Assembly: GCA_029378245.1 (NCBI GenBank)
Contig: JARKIF010000008.1
Coordinates: 1,426,001-1,490,000 of the forward strand
Direction of reading: 5' to 3'
From: Roridomyces roridus
Lineage: Eukaryota > Basidiomycota > Agaricomycetes > Agaricales > Mycenaceae
Length of the DNA: 64,000 nucleotides
In this document: one piece after another, positions 1 through 10,696 of the stretch
How positions within the stretch are numbered: position 1 is the first letter of the stretch
How the letters are laid out: each line of letters begins with the position of its first letter
The notes under the pieces: generated by a model
Told to the model about the DNA's origin: nothing
Seen by the model: the letters and a program-made list of their open reading frames with translations, nothing else
The model's database searches: none
Translations under genes and position numbers: made by a program

Positions 1-249
1 ACATGTTCTGTACTACTAGCATTCCTGTAGATAGCGCTCATGTTAATCAAAACTAAGCCTCGACTGCGCAGATCCTGCGAGTTTCCTATATTTGAACACA
101 ATGAACTTTCCAGGGAAGAATGTTGACGGTTGGTGGAGGGTTGTGATATTGGATGGAGGCGTCGGCGAATTCAAGATGTCTGGCGGTGAACCGAATGTGG
201 ATTTCGTGGGAGAAGAGTGGGGGGAGATGTCCATGGGTGAGGAGCACCT

Positions 250-1582
250 TCAGAAATCATCCGTGTAATCGCCGAGGGAAGTCAAGATGGCGGGTGCGGG
301 GGAAGAGGAGGGAGAGATGGCCATGGGTGATGAGCAGGCCGACCAACACGGGAGGCAAACATTCTCCTCCGCAATGATAGTCGCATCTTCGAAATCCGGA
401 AGAGCACCACGACAATGCGAGTCCATGGTTTCCGATGCCGAAGCGACAGGCCACTCCAAGATATGAACGATACTGCTGTTGGCGGCCTCGTTGCCGTCAA
501 GTTCAAGTCTCTCCATCGGATCCATGTAAGCCTCTTCATCTCCCGAGGCCGTGGGCGCTGTGGCGCAATCATCCGCTTGCCGTTCGCGCAAAACTGCGAG
601 TTCGAGTCTGGCCATTGGATCCATATCGTCGTCCGTCGAGTTCGCAGCGATGATGGGGCACTCGCGTGAAGGTTCAAGCTCAAGTCTGCGCATCGGAGAG
701 TTCTCCAGAGACAAATTTGGCTCCAGTGGATCTCGCAAAAGATGACCGACGGGTTTTCCTGAGGAGGGCTTGACTGGAGAAATCGTTCTAGAGGACTTGG
801 ACAAGGGGACGTCCCAGCATCTTTTGCTTCTATAGGGTTCCTCCACCGACGGTGCGCTGTTCTCTTTCCCTGAAACGAGAATGTCTAGAGCATTCCATGG
901 ACGGTCGGCCAACATACCTTTCCCGTTCCGTTTATCGTCTTCCATCATGGCACGAAGCCAATGCGATTCTTGACTCCCTGCCTCCTCCATGGCTTCAACC
1001 CATCGCCGCTTGGCAGGCAAGGTTGAGACATCCTCTTGACGCGGTCTCGATTTGCTGCCACGCGAGCCCCTTCTTCCTCGGACCTCCAGCCTGCTCAGGA
1101 AGACCTCCGTTTCGACCACCAAAGGACGAAAAGTATCGAGGAACCACGCGTCAAAAGCGCGGCACGGTCCAACCTCCATATAATATTGAGCAGTCATGGT
1201 CTCGAAAGCATCTGCTATCGGTTTGTCAAGGGCGTATCCTTGGGGACTAGTATAGCCCTCCGCTTTGAGGAAGATGTTGGTAAATAGCCAGTTGGAAAGC
1301 ATGGCGGCGGCTACGCGCGAAATGAATCGGGGAGGCTGGGCGGGGTACTCGTTGACCAAGAATGAAATCAGCCTAGGAAAGATGAGCAACTCACCGTGTC
1401 TCGTTGCAGAAGACGCACTTCCACTTTAGCAACGCGTCACCGTAGATTTCGAGACGCTCTCGCTCCGCGACAGAGATGCTGGAATATGGGGTTCTCGCAG
1501 GCGGGTGTGCTGGGTTATAGTGGCCATGGCGATGTACAAAATCAATTAGACACCTCTGGAGGTCGTAGGTGCAATCCAGCAT
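250..1582 (-). CDS. RNase III-domain protein, copy 1
   Basis: Two exons, 1419-1582 and 250-1372, joined across a 46 bp GT-AG intron; about 428 residues. The N-terminal ~130 residues form a single RNase III domain. The signature ERLEIYGDALL carries the metal-binding Glu and Asp, and the second motif ADAFET carries the distal Asp and Glu, so all four catalytic acids known from bacterial RNase III are present. No double-stranded RNA-binding domain is visible. The C-terminal ~250 residues are polar, Ser/Arg/Glu-rich and probably disordered, with three copies of a PMxRLEL motif. The start chosen is the first in-frame ATG after an upstream stop; another 5' exon is possible. Dimeric cleavage of double-stranded RNA is the family activity; the substrate here is unknown. 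Two relatives lie at 10.7-13.3 kb with different C-termini. Confidence 0.7.
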
Positions 1583-2425
1583 GGAGACATGAACGAGGTT
1601 TGTTTGCAGTGGTTCATTTTGCAAAGCGCGAAGAGGTGCGACTGCCGAAGGTCATGTGATGAGTCGCGCGGGCATGTGATCGTTCAGCAAACGAGCAGAC
1701 GCGTCGACGCGTGTGGTACCCTCAAGCTGCCAAGCAGCCTTTAAGAGGTACGCGCCGCTGCAGACATGGCCGAGGGCGCGCCGTCTCCGGACCTGCTGCC
1801 GGTCAAGTCCCGTGCATGGCTTGACGCCGGCGTGCCGTTACTAGTACCCACACCAACTCACACGGCAGGGATCTCAATGACGGACACGTATTCCTCGTCC
1901 TTGCGACTGCCAGCATGGGCAAGAGTATCGTGCTCCTCGCTCCTTTAATTGCTGCTCTTGAACTAGACTGCCAGAGGGTGGTATCGAGCCCAAGAGGCTC
2001 CTGGAGTCTGTTCGGTGCTTCGTCGTCAACTTGCAAGTTAAAATGGATTGCATTTCTTCAGCAGATACATGTTAGAATACTAGGTGACCGCACCACCCAT
2101 TCTGTGGATGCACGGCCAAAGAGTACCCTATCTTTCTGAGGCAGCTGTGATACTAGGATACCAAGCAGTAGTCGGCATCCCAGCATGTGGAAGTCAGCGC
2201 CTGGGAGTTAAAAGATGGATACCGGGAGTGCCAGCGAAGGTTTATATAGTCTCCAGCGGATCAACGGCCCGGGCAGATAGCGGAATCCCTGATGTTCCTT
2301 GCTAATGTATCCTTCTTTCAATGGCGTCCATGCGAATTTCTCATCGTTGTTTCACGGACGGCCGTCACCCGTCACCTGAATAAACGGCGTAATAGTCAGT
2401 GACCTTGCCAGATACTCCATCCACC
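1583..2425. other. Intergenic, possible helicase remnant
   Basis: No intact gene is convincing here. A short open stretch on the + strand at about 1870-1990 reads like an ATPase P-loop segment (ATASMGKS followed by a hydrophobic run), as in RecQ/DEAD-type helicases, but no following motif is found and the frame is soon lost. It may be a decayed helicase fragment or chance. The last ~100 bases contain the promoter of the aldo-keto reductase. Confidence 0.2.
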
Positions 2426-3539
2426 ATGTCCAAGACGGCTCCTCTGATCAAGCTCAACGACGGAACTCTCTGTCCAGCGATCGGTTTCGGGACCGGGACT
2501 GCACTCTACGGCCAAGATTGCGCTGCATCTGTGACGCAGGCAATCAACGCCGGTTTCACGCATCTCGATGGAGCCCAGGTAGGTGTATTGTGCTCATGAC
2601 AGCCGCTGTGCCTCATTCTTCGTTATGTTATAGGTGTATAACAACGAGGAGCATCTTGGAGCTGGCATAAAGGCCGCCATGGCCGAGAAATCGCTCGCCC
2701 GCGACGACCTCTACATTGTTACCAAGCTCAAGCCGAAAGTGAATGACGTGGAGGGTGCCCTCGTAGAATCTTTGCGCAAATTAGAAGTGGATTAGTAAGT
2801 TCGCGCCCGTTCCCTTTGCTTCTGCTAACCCGACCAGTGTTAACTTGTATCTGATCCACGCACCACCAAGACCGTTTGACCGAGACGCGTTGCGCAATCT
2901 GTGGACCGCAATGGAAGTTGTCAAGAGCAAGGGGCTCGCGAGAAGCATCGGCGTTTCTAATTTTACAGTCAAAGACCTGGAGGCCATCCTCACGCCAGAC
3001 GCGGAAGCTGGATTCGAGCCGAAAGTTGTGCCCAGCGTGAACCAAATTGAATTCCACCCGTTGGTTTTTTCTCCGGAATGAGTCTGCGCGTCGACTGAGA
3101 TGGCGTCTAGATACGTCTGGAAGGAGGCCGAGCCGATTGTCGAATTTTGCCTGCAGAAGGGCATCAAGCCAGAGTCGTACGGCGGCCTGGTGCCACTTCA
3201 AAGGGTTACGGGTGGACACGTCGAAAAGGTACTGCCAGCAATCGCCGAGAGGTACAAGAACTCCGGCATACACATTGAACCCGCGCAAATCCTGGAGAAA
3301 TGGATCTTGCAAAAGGGGGCAATCGTCGTGACGTGCGTTATGGAAAGGAGTATTTTGGTTATCTTTGCCGATTCATCGTCTTTTGCAGAACTTCCTCAAA
3401 GAAGAAGCGGCTGGAGGAGTACCTGGCCGTTCCTGAACTTCCAGACTTGACCGCGGAGGAGATTCAGTCCATCGAGGGCAAGGAAGAGAGCAGCACGCTG
3501 CACAAGCGGGTGTATATGGCCAACATTTTCGAGTTTTAG
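2426..3539 (+). CDS. Aldo-keto reductase
   Basis: Five exons (2426-2578, 2634-2794, 2838-3059, 3111-3332, 3389-3539) keep one frame and give 302 residues, a normal length for the AKR superfamily. AKRs reduce aldehydes, ketones or sugars with NADPH in the cytosol. The catalytic tetrad is visible: Asp and Tyr in HLDGAQVYNNEEHLG, Lys in VTKLKP, His in LYLIHAP. The barrel motif GVSNF and the NQIEFHPY segment are also present; the latter is only restored by splicing a 51 bp intron with a GTTGGT donor. The closest described relatives are fungal xylose reductase/glycerol dehydrogenase-like AKRs; the substrate cannot be told. The DGAQ loop replaces the usual DTAX after the catalytic Asp. Confidence 0.88.
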
Positions 3540-3901
3540 ACAACTCCATGTGGCGAACGGGAGACAATGAAGTGATGGTGTTGATCCAATGTTGATCGAC
3601 GTCTCTTGTCAGTTTCCTCAATCCTCTTGGGACGGCACCGTCAAACCGCCACAGTCAGCCGGGGGTCGGAGCTTTGTATGCCGCTCGAGCCTTGATCCCA
3701 AATTGGACAGAAGTCTCGGACTCTGATCTTTTAATTGACGCCTCCGACTCGGAAACATCGTGCGACTGCGAGGGCCCAACTGCCAGTGTCACGCAGCTCT
3801 GTGCCTCAGATCTCCATACTGTACTTCGATTTGCTCGAAATGCCGTTTCGCTGCTGCCAGCTTAAAAGGGCGTACAAGCGGACGTAGAGCACCTCCGCAC
3901 C
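3540..3901. other. Intergenic region before membrane-protein array
   Basis: No supportable gene. A TTAAAAG motif near 3862-3868, about 35 bp before the next start codon, may be a TATA-like element. The rest has no clear structure. Confidence 0.3.
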
Positions 3902-5139
3902 ATGCTCGGGGGATCGCTCTTGGTCATTGTCTGGCTTCTAGGACAGGCCCTGTTCGCCGAATCTCAGGCAACAAACGCAACATGCTCGGCTGATCATGAA
4001 TGGGTAGGTTTATCTTTTGGTGGAGGCTGCTCGGTTTTTTGACAAAGGTGTAGGCGTTCAATTCGGAAAAGCAGAGTCCTTGTGTCGTCGCTTCCTCTCT
4101 TTTGGCCGTGTGCGCCGGAGGTGAGCCTTGCTCCTCTACTCGGCAGAAGCACCGCTAACCGGACTAGCATACACTGTGTATTCCCTGCCCGAACAATATC
4201 AATATATGGGCCCGGACAGCACTCAAGACGCTAACCCATGCTGGTATGTATTCAACACGACCTGGAACCTCACGCCAACCTCAAAGGCAGGTGCAACACT
4301 GTCGTTTACTCTCTTCTTTCCGAATGCGGTCTTTGCCAGAACCGCACGATAACCATGTGCGTATCTAATTCACCCTCCTCATCCTGATTTTGACTGCGAC
4401 GCAGGTGGAGCGTTTGGGAGGTGAATTGTCCCTCAGTCACCATTGAAAGGTTAACCTTGCCCTTTTTCCCTACGGACCGAGATGTGACTGTCGTTCCAGC
4501 TTCCCATCGCCCCTGCCTTCCGGTTTACACGTCCCGGGATGGGCTTACCTGCCCGTAAAGGTAATTCACGGGTTTTTCGATGTTCAGCTGGCTAATGTTT
4601 CATAGGACTCGGACATGTTCAACGAATCCCTTGCAGAGTCCATCTCAAGTATGTTCTTCTGTAACTTGCGTGACCCATGTACTCAAGAACGACAGATACG
4701 ACCAAGGAGTCCACTGCAGTCCCCGAGCCCAGTAGTACGACATTCGTGTCGACGTCTACTTCCTTGGCTGCTACAACCACGCCGGCTTCTTCGTTGCCCA
4801 GCGCATCGTCATCAACAACTCAACGCCGAACCAACGCGGTCGGTGGCGGCATAGTAGGCGGCATAGGCGGGCTCACTTTGGCCAGCATATTTGGACTGTG
4901 GATTTATCGCCGTCGGAGGAACGCCAAAACCAAGGGGCAGATGTTGAATTCTCCGGATATGAGCGAGCATCGACTGCCAGACGCCACCCTCCCCAGTCAG
5001 TCTGAATCATCCGTTTTACCTGTGCCTTCCATCGTGAGTCCTTGCAGTCGAACGTTACGCCGATTTCATGTTCCTGTAGATGGTCTCTACCCTGGAATCG
5101 ACAGCATCGGAGTCGATTCGCTCAGCACAGATTGTGTGA
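3902..5139 (+). CDS. Cys-rich single-pass membrane protein, copy A
   Basis: Nine exons with consistent phase give about 285 residues. Order: signal peptide (residues 1-22), an ectodomain beginning NATC with eight cysteines including PCWCNTVVYSLLSECGLC, a WAYL motif, a Ser/Thr-rich stalk, a glycine-rich transmembrane helix (GGGIVGGIGGLTLASIFGLW), a basic RRRR stop-transfer and a cytosolic tail. The family is lineage-expanded in Agaricomycetes and has no known function. The last intron (5034-5079, donor GTGAGT) is inferred; without it the frame would run to 5210. Copies B and C follow in the same orientation, which points to tandem duplication. A cell-surface sensor or wall-associated role is only a guess. 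Confidence 0.75.
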
Positions 5140-5600
5140 AATTACAAACATTCATTTCTACTTATTACACCCTCGTTTTACTCGGCGATTTTCTTGTTGG
5201 GAAGGAATAATATGTAAATGCAACAGCGCTAGGATTACATAGAACAGAGAGCATCCTGATTCGACCGTGTCCGACGTGATCCATAGACCAGGCCGAGATC
5301 AGAAATCAACCGTGTTCGTGTTTGTCAAGGGCACGACTCGGACTACGAATTCCTTGGTTTCTATGGCTCCTGTCCTCGAACCCTTCCTCGATTGTGGCCC
5401 GTAGTAGCCCATCCCTTGTACGAGCGAAACCCTTGCCGGTGATGGGACGAACTGATTTCTGATCTCGGCTGACTGGAGGCCCTTGTGAACTTACCCCCGA
5501 CGGCGATCTGCTTATAACTAGGTCCCATGTCTATACTAGCGCCCAGGTACATCGGCATAGCATTCCGCCCTTCGACTCGGAGGACGCTATCGACACCGAC
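5140..5600. other. Intergenic spacer in membrane-protein array
   Basis: About 460 bp between copies A and B. No gene, repeat or RNA is supportable. It holds the 3' end of copy A and the promoter of copy B. Confidence 0.3.
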
Positions 5601-6817
5601 ATGCCTCTGAGGCTCATACTGTCGACCCTTCTCCTGGCGGGTGTGACAGTCGCTCAGAGCACCAACGCGACTTGCGGCCAGTCTTTCGACTGGGTGAGAA
5701 CCGAGCTGAATCCCACACAATAACGCACTCACGCGCATTCACCAGTCTTTGAACACGCTCAGACAGAGCCCTTGTTTGGTGGCTGCATATCTGGGCTCGG
5801 CCTGTAACCCCGATGGTGGGTCCTCGTTTTGAAGCTTTGGAGTCGCTCAGACTCACGACCCCTCAGACTTCTTCGTAACGGCGCTCACAAATGACCTGCA
5901 GTTTTATACCGGACCGTCTGTAGCTCAAGCGAACGCTTGCGCATGCAGCTCGGTCTTCTATTCACTGCTCAGCGCCTGTTCTGAGTGTCAGTCTGCGCAA
6001 GTCATAACGTGGACGGATTTCAACAAAAACTGCTCTACGCCCTATCTGCAGATGTGTGTTGCTCCTTCATCCACTCTGTGTTATTTGATCGGCTGGGCAG
6101 ATTCAATCAGAATATCCCGCCCGCCACGGCAGTTCCCCACTGGGTTAGTCGTCCACCTTCAGTGTCCTTCTCACACGCTGACACTCGAATTTTCAGGCAT
6201 ATCAAAATGTGACGGTAATACTTGTATGCCTTTCTCAAAGACGGTTCTTGATTAGTCCTAGGCACAGACGGACGATAAATTTAATGCTACCCTTGCCCAA
6301 CTCCAAGTCAGTAAGTCAAATTTCGCCTTTGTACGGAAAAGAATTCTCATCTTCCTAGATGGGCCCGAGTCCACCTCAAATCCGCAACCGACGACGACCA
6401 ATCTTCCTTCCGTTTCACCCTCCGCCTCCGCCTCACCTGGCAAGAAATCCCATGCTGGTGCTATCGCCGGCGGAGTAGTCGGCGGCGTCGTCTTTGTGGC
6501 TTTGATCGGAATTGCTACATTTTCGCTTATTCGTCGGCGTCACAAGGGTGTCGCCCCTTCCAGCATTGTCGGTGGATATCGCACGCCAGGCGAAATCACG
6601 CCCTTCCGTTCCACAGCCCAGACGCCGAAACTATATGTAAGTTCATGGACTAACTTGAAGGGTTTACATCTGCTCAACTATTTCAAAGGATCCCTCCGAC
6701 CCCAGTACCTTCCCGCCTTCACTTTCCTCAGGCAGGATGCAGAGTCCTGCGTATTCGGGGAACACGCTGCCTTCGGAGCAGCCGCGTGCCCAGTATACCG
6801 GGGCACCGGAGGTTTAA
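5601..6817 (+). CDS. Cys-rich single-pass membrane protein, copy B
   Basis: Eight exons in consistent phase, about 288 residues. Signal peptide (MPLRLILSTLLLAGVTVAQ), ectodomain starting NATC, the paired motif CACSSVFYSLLSACSEC, a WAY motif, a Ser/Thr/Pro stalk, a glycine-rich transmembrane helix (AGAIAGGVVGGVVFVALIG), RRRH stop-transfer, and a tail containing YDPSDPSTFPPS. Against copy A it lacks the introns that flank the CxC segment, so the central ectodomain is one exon (5867-6053); intron loss in B or gain in A is implied. Function unknown; single-pass surface protein by architecture. Confidence 0.78.
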
Positions 6818-6980
6818 AGAGTGTTGTACAGCCTTAATGATATTCTGAAACTGAATGCTTGCGTGTGATGCGACACGGTGTCTATCAATCTCTTCAGGGA
6901 CGAGATCATATCGCCGTGAGCGCTGATGAGCAAGTCATTGTTCCGCCCTGGCCCTGTGGCTTCTTTCCCCCACGACAAGC

Positions 6981-8268
6981 ATGAGGGACCACGGTACCAT
7001 CCTGGCAGGCTTTGCATTAATCCTGTTGCAAGTCGCCGCCCAGTCGTCCAATGTAACGACTTGTACGCCATTGTATGCCTGGGTCAGTCGACTGGCGATT
7101 CTCATTCGACGATCCTGATCCAAGTACCTGCCAGACGCTGAATGCCAACAATCAAACACCATGTCTGGTTGCTGCATTCCTCGAGAGCGTGTGTGAAGGA
7201 CGTGAGCCCTCTGCCTATTCCAGACGTGCTTTTGTTTACTGTTCCAGCTGTGGAGGTGAACACCATTCCAACGGGCAACCATTATCTCGGTCCTACGTTG
7301 GCGGATGCCGATCTTTGTCGGTGCAGCACCGTTACGTACTCGCTCATTAGTGCTTGTGCTGTATGCCAAAACCGGACCTTTTTATCGTGGACGGATTGGT
7401 CGCATAATTGCTCGCAAGGTGTGTTTATTGCGACTTTTTTGCTTGTCGGTGGCTGACGTTGTGTCAGTCGAAGTGGCGCAGTAAGGAACCATTCTTGTGG
7501 ACAAGATCTGTCCTCTCATTTGCGTCGAGGTATCTGCAGCAGATCCCCGCGCAACTGGACGTGCCCTCTTGGGCATATCTTGACGTCACGAAAGTGAGGC
7601 TCTATCTGAAAGAGCGAGTGCATAATTAATGGGTCTCACAGACCAAAAACATATTTAATCCAATTCTAGCCAGTTCGTTGCGTGAACTGGCACCTCAATC
7701 CTCCCTGATTGTTTTTGTTTGCAGATGAGAGTCTGTCAAATCCTCCTCAGTCCACGTCGGCCCCAGTCCCGTCAACGACCACAACAACTTTGCTGTCCAC
7801 GGCCATTTCGACTGTTACCCTTCCCTCTGCCACCAGTCCAGCAGCTGCCCACAAGAAATCAAATGCGGGTGCTATTGCGGGTGGGGTAGTAGGCGGTCTC
7901 GTAGGCTTGGTAGCCTTTGCACTGGCGGTATTGTTCTGCCTTCGACGACGCAAAACGGTAACCCAGGAATCCCTTTATAATCCTAGCAGCTATTCCACCT
8001 CTCCGCCCCCAATACGCGAGTTTGGAGGTCGTGGAGCCACTACCAGCCCACAGTCCATATCACCGTTCCCATATGTGAGCTCACTTCTATGTTCCATTCG
8101 CCGTCTGTCTGTTGACTGCCAACCCAGGGACACTTTTCCAAGCCGTCTGATGGGGAGGTTTCGGTGTCTGCCCCCACGTCTGCTGTTCACACCACTTTTG
8201 ACTCGGCTTCCGTTGCTGCTCCTGCAGTGCGCGTTATCCACCGGTTTTCAGGCTCCGCGGAAGTGTGA
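6981..8268 (+). CDS. Cys-rich single-pass membrane protein, copy C
   Basis: Eight exons in consistent phase, about 312 residues. Signal peptide ending near VAAQSS, ectodomain with PCLVAAFLESVC and CRCSTVTYSLISACAVC, the SWAYLDVT motif, a Thr/Ser-rich stalk, a transmembrane helix (AGAIAGGVVGGLVGLVAFAL) and an LRRRK stop-transfer. A 13-base exon (7468-7480) between two introns is needed to keep the frame through the WAYL region; this is unusual but both junctions are canonical. The tail is longer than in A and B and Ser/Pro-rich. Same family and orientation as its neighbours; function unknown. Confidence 0.75.
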
Positions 8269-8546
8269 AGTATTTATTTATCTACGTTGCACGGCGCTTG
8301 TTTTAGCTCACGAGAATGGAATCGAAGATGTGTCTGACTGGTCCATCGACAGCAAGTATGATTTCAAGAAGCTGTCGTGGGAAGGGCTTCCCCTCATAAG
8401 TACAGTGTCTGGAGAATCTCCCTTCTTGAATGCCAACTTCCGGTGCGATTTCCTGTTAAACTCCGGATGTCTGCGGCCGTTCAAGACAGCACCACGAGCG
8501 GTTTGTGGAATTTGCTCGTCTAGCCAAAAGCTCTGACATCGTCCAG

Positions 8547-9057
8547 TCGTTCCTTTCACCTCCGCTTCGGACTCCCCGGACGTGCCGGAGCTCGCTGCAG
8601 CCTCAGAGACGCCTCATCATCAAAATGGCGAGAGGATAGCTTTGGCCGTGGTCAGCACCATCTGTATCATCTCTCTGCTCGTCGGATTGGCCCTCGTATA
8701 CCGCTGGCGTAAACGGCGTATTGCTCGTCGTGGAGTCGTATCATACGCACCCATACCCCTCGAAAGTTCTCAAGCTCTGCTACCGATGCAACAAGGGTCC
8801 ATCCGCTCGCTCCCGACGCTCACTATGCGACATTCAAACAGTTCTGTCGTCTCTGTACCGAGTTTCATTTATGTGAGAATTTCTTTTGGATTTTTTCTTC
8901 ATCTGAATACATAAATGCCAAGGACCCTGGACCTCAATCGGCGGTTTCGCCGGCCGTGGAGTCGTCTGACCTTTTTCATGGGGGGTATTCCCCCGTAGCA
9001 CCCTTGTCGAATTTCGCTAGGCTCGTTCCTATGAGGCGACCTGATGGCCGTCTGTGA
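8547..9057 (+). pseudogene. Truncated relative of membrane-protein family, copy D
   Basis: A transmembrane helix (about 8636-8700, LAVVSTICIISLLVGLALVY) followed by RWRKRR and a Ser-rich tail resembles the C-terminal half of copies A-C. An intron at 8873-8922 leads to a last exon starting DPGPQSA, matching the YDPSDP junction of copy B. No Cys-rich ectodomain or signal peptide is found between the end of copy C (8268) and this point; an open stretch at 8310-8535 has no similarity I recognise. Either the 5' half was lost in an unequal exchange, or a different ectodomain was acquired. Confidence 0.45.
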
Positions 9058-9107
9058 TGCGACCTGTAGAGTATTTGTAAACGTTTGTACTTTATGTGAC
9101 CGCGTGA

Positions 9108-10647
9108 ATGGAGACACCCACCTCGTCCGTCGCGTTGGTGGCCCTTCCACCCTACGATTCGACGCCATCCTCCCGCCTTCAGTCTCTATACTCGGACATT
9201 TCACGCCAGAAACACTCCAACCCGACGTCATACAATGCCAACATCGAATGGTGGCGCAAAGCCCTTGAATCGGTCGTACGCTCCGGCATCCAGCAACAAG
9301 GGAGCAAACTGGTGCTCGGTGTCGGCCCTGCTTTGATGGATCTCCTCCGTATGCCGGGGGTAGGCAAGCCACTCGCTTTGGCCGCTGCAGTCGTAAGCCT
9401 CTATTCTGTATCTTGGAGAAGTGTTTGACCGCGGCTTAGCCAGAACGAGCTCCGCGCCCAGAAAGTGCTGCTCACGCAATCCGAGTTTCTGGATTTTAAA
9501 GAATCGATCTATAATCCTGGGTGGCTACCCGGTCGGATAGCGGCCTACGTCGTTGGCAAGCCGCTGTGGTGGGCGCTTGAACAACTTGGCATCGTCGGGG
9601 AGGAGGGATTCATTTCCACTGCGCAGGACGACAAAGGCACGACATGGTGGGGTGATTATGTCGTCGTTCCTTTACTGGAAGCTGCAACGGACAAGGTCCT
9701 TGCAAAGCAGTTGCGCCAACCGGATGCTCTGTACAGTCTCGAGAGCTTCAAGCTCGAGTTCTCGTCGGCTCTTTCTGGATTCGATGCTCTCCCTGACCGC
9801 GAGGCGAGACTTTTGTTACGATTTCTGGAGCGAGATCGGCGGGCGGTCATCGTCCAACAGGATGTGAGTACATATTTGCGTTGACTCTACCAATGTCTTA
9901 TTCTCATAGATAATTAAATTCATTGACCCACGCTCCACTGTCCGGGAGATTACCGCCGTAGACAGAAGCATCCTGGAGCTGAAAGAAGCTGTTCGGCACT
10001 TGCGCGCACAGGTTTCTGACCTTCAGCGAAGTATAGACGAGTTGCGCTTGCCTATCTTTGGGAGATATTTTTGTTGAAACACTTTCAGATACACGAAGAA
10101 AGCTTCGACTGCGCTTCAACAGAAGCACAAGCCTGTGGCATTGGCCTACCTGCGCTCGAGGAAGCAAGTTGAGGACCTTTTACGCAAACGCTTGGGCACT
10201 CTCGAGACACTGGAGGCGACTCTCATAAGCGTCGAGACGGCCGCTGGAGATGTCGAGGTATACAAACATTCTGCTGCTAGTTCTGGACCGAGCTCATAAT
10301 TCTGGCAGCTTATGAAGACATACGAGTCTTCGACTGCAACGTTGCGGACTATACTGTCGCATCCCTCGCTGCAAAAGGATTCCATAGAGAAGACCATGGA
10401 CGCCTTGGCAGAAGCCAACGCTGACGCCAAGGAAGTGGACGAAGCCATTCGCATTGGGGGAGATGTGGCTTTGGGCATTGACGCAGCAATTGATGACGCG
10501 GATATTGAGGAGGAATTAGCCAAATTGGCACGGGAATCGGAGGCTGAGGATATGGCGGGACGATTGGGAGACTTCACCCTTCACACACCCAGTCAAGTTC
10601 CTGAACCTGAGCAAGTAGAGCGAAAGGCTTCGCCGTTGTTAGTTTAA
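9108..10647 (+). CDS. CHM7: ESCRT-III protein, CHMP7/Chm7-like
   Basis: Five exons (9108-9392, 9444-9863, 9910-10040, 10089-10257, 10309-10647) give 447 residues. The N-terminal half is a winged-helix-type region (GKPLALAAAV, LEQLGIVGEEGF, WWGDYVVVPLL), and the C-terminal half a Snf7-type helical domain (TKKASTALQQKHKPVALAYL, RSRKQVEDLL) ending in an acidic helix, the order seen in CHMP7. In the family it recruits ESCRT-III at the nuclear envelope for membrane sealing and pore quality control. The third donor is GTTGCG, weak but phase-correct. The acidic C-terminus (DDADIEEELAKLARESEAED) fits a Snf7 autoinhibitory/MIM-type segment. Confidence 0.82.
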
Positions 10648-10696
10648 TCATGCACACGTGATCTCTGCAATCTTCGTCCTGATCCCAACGCGTCCA

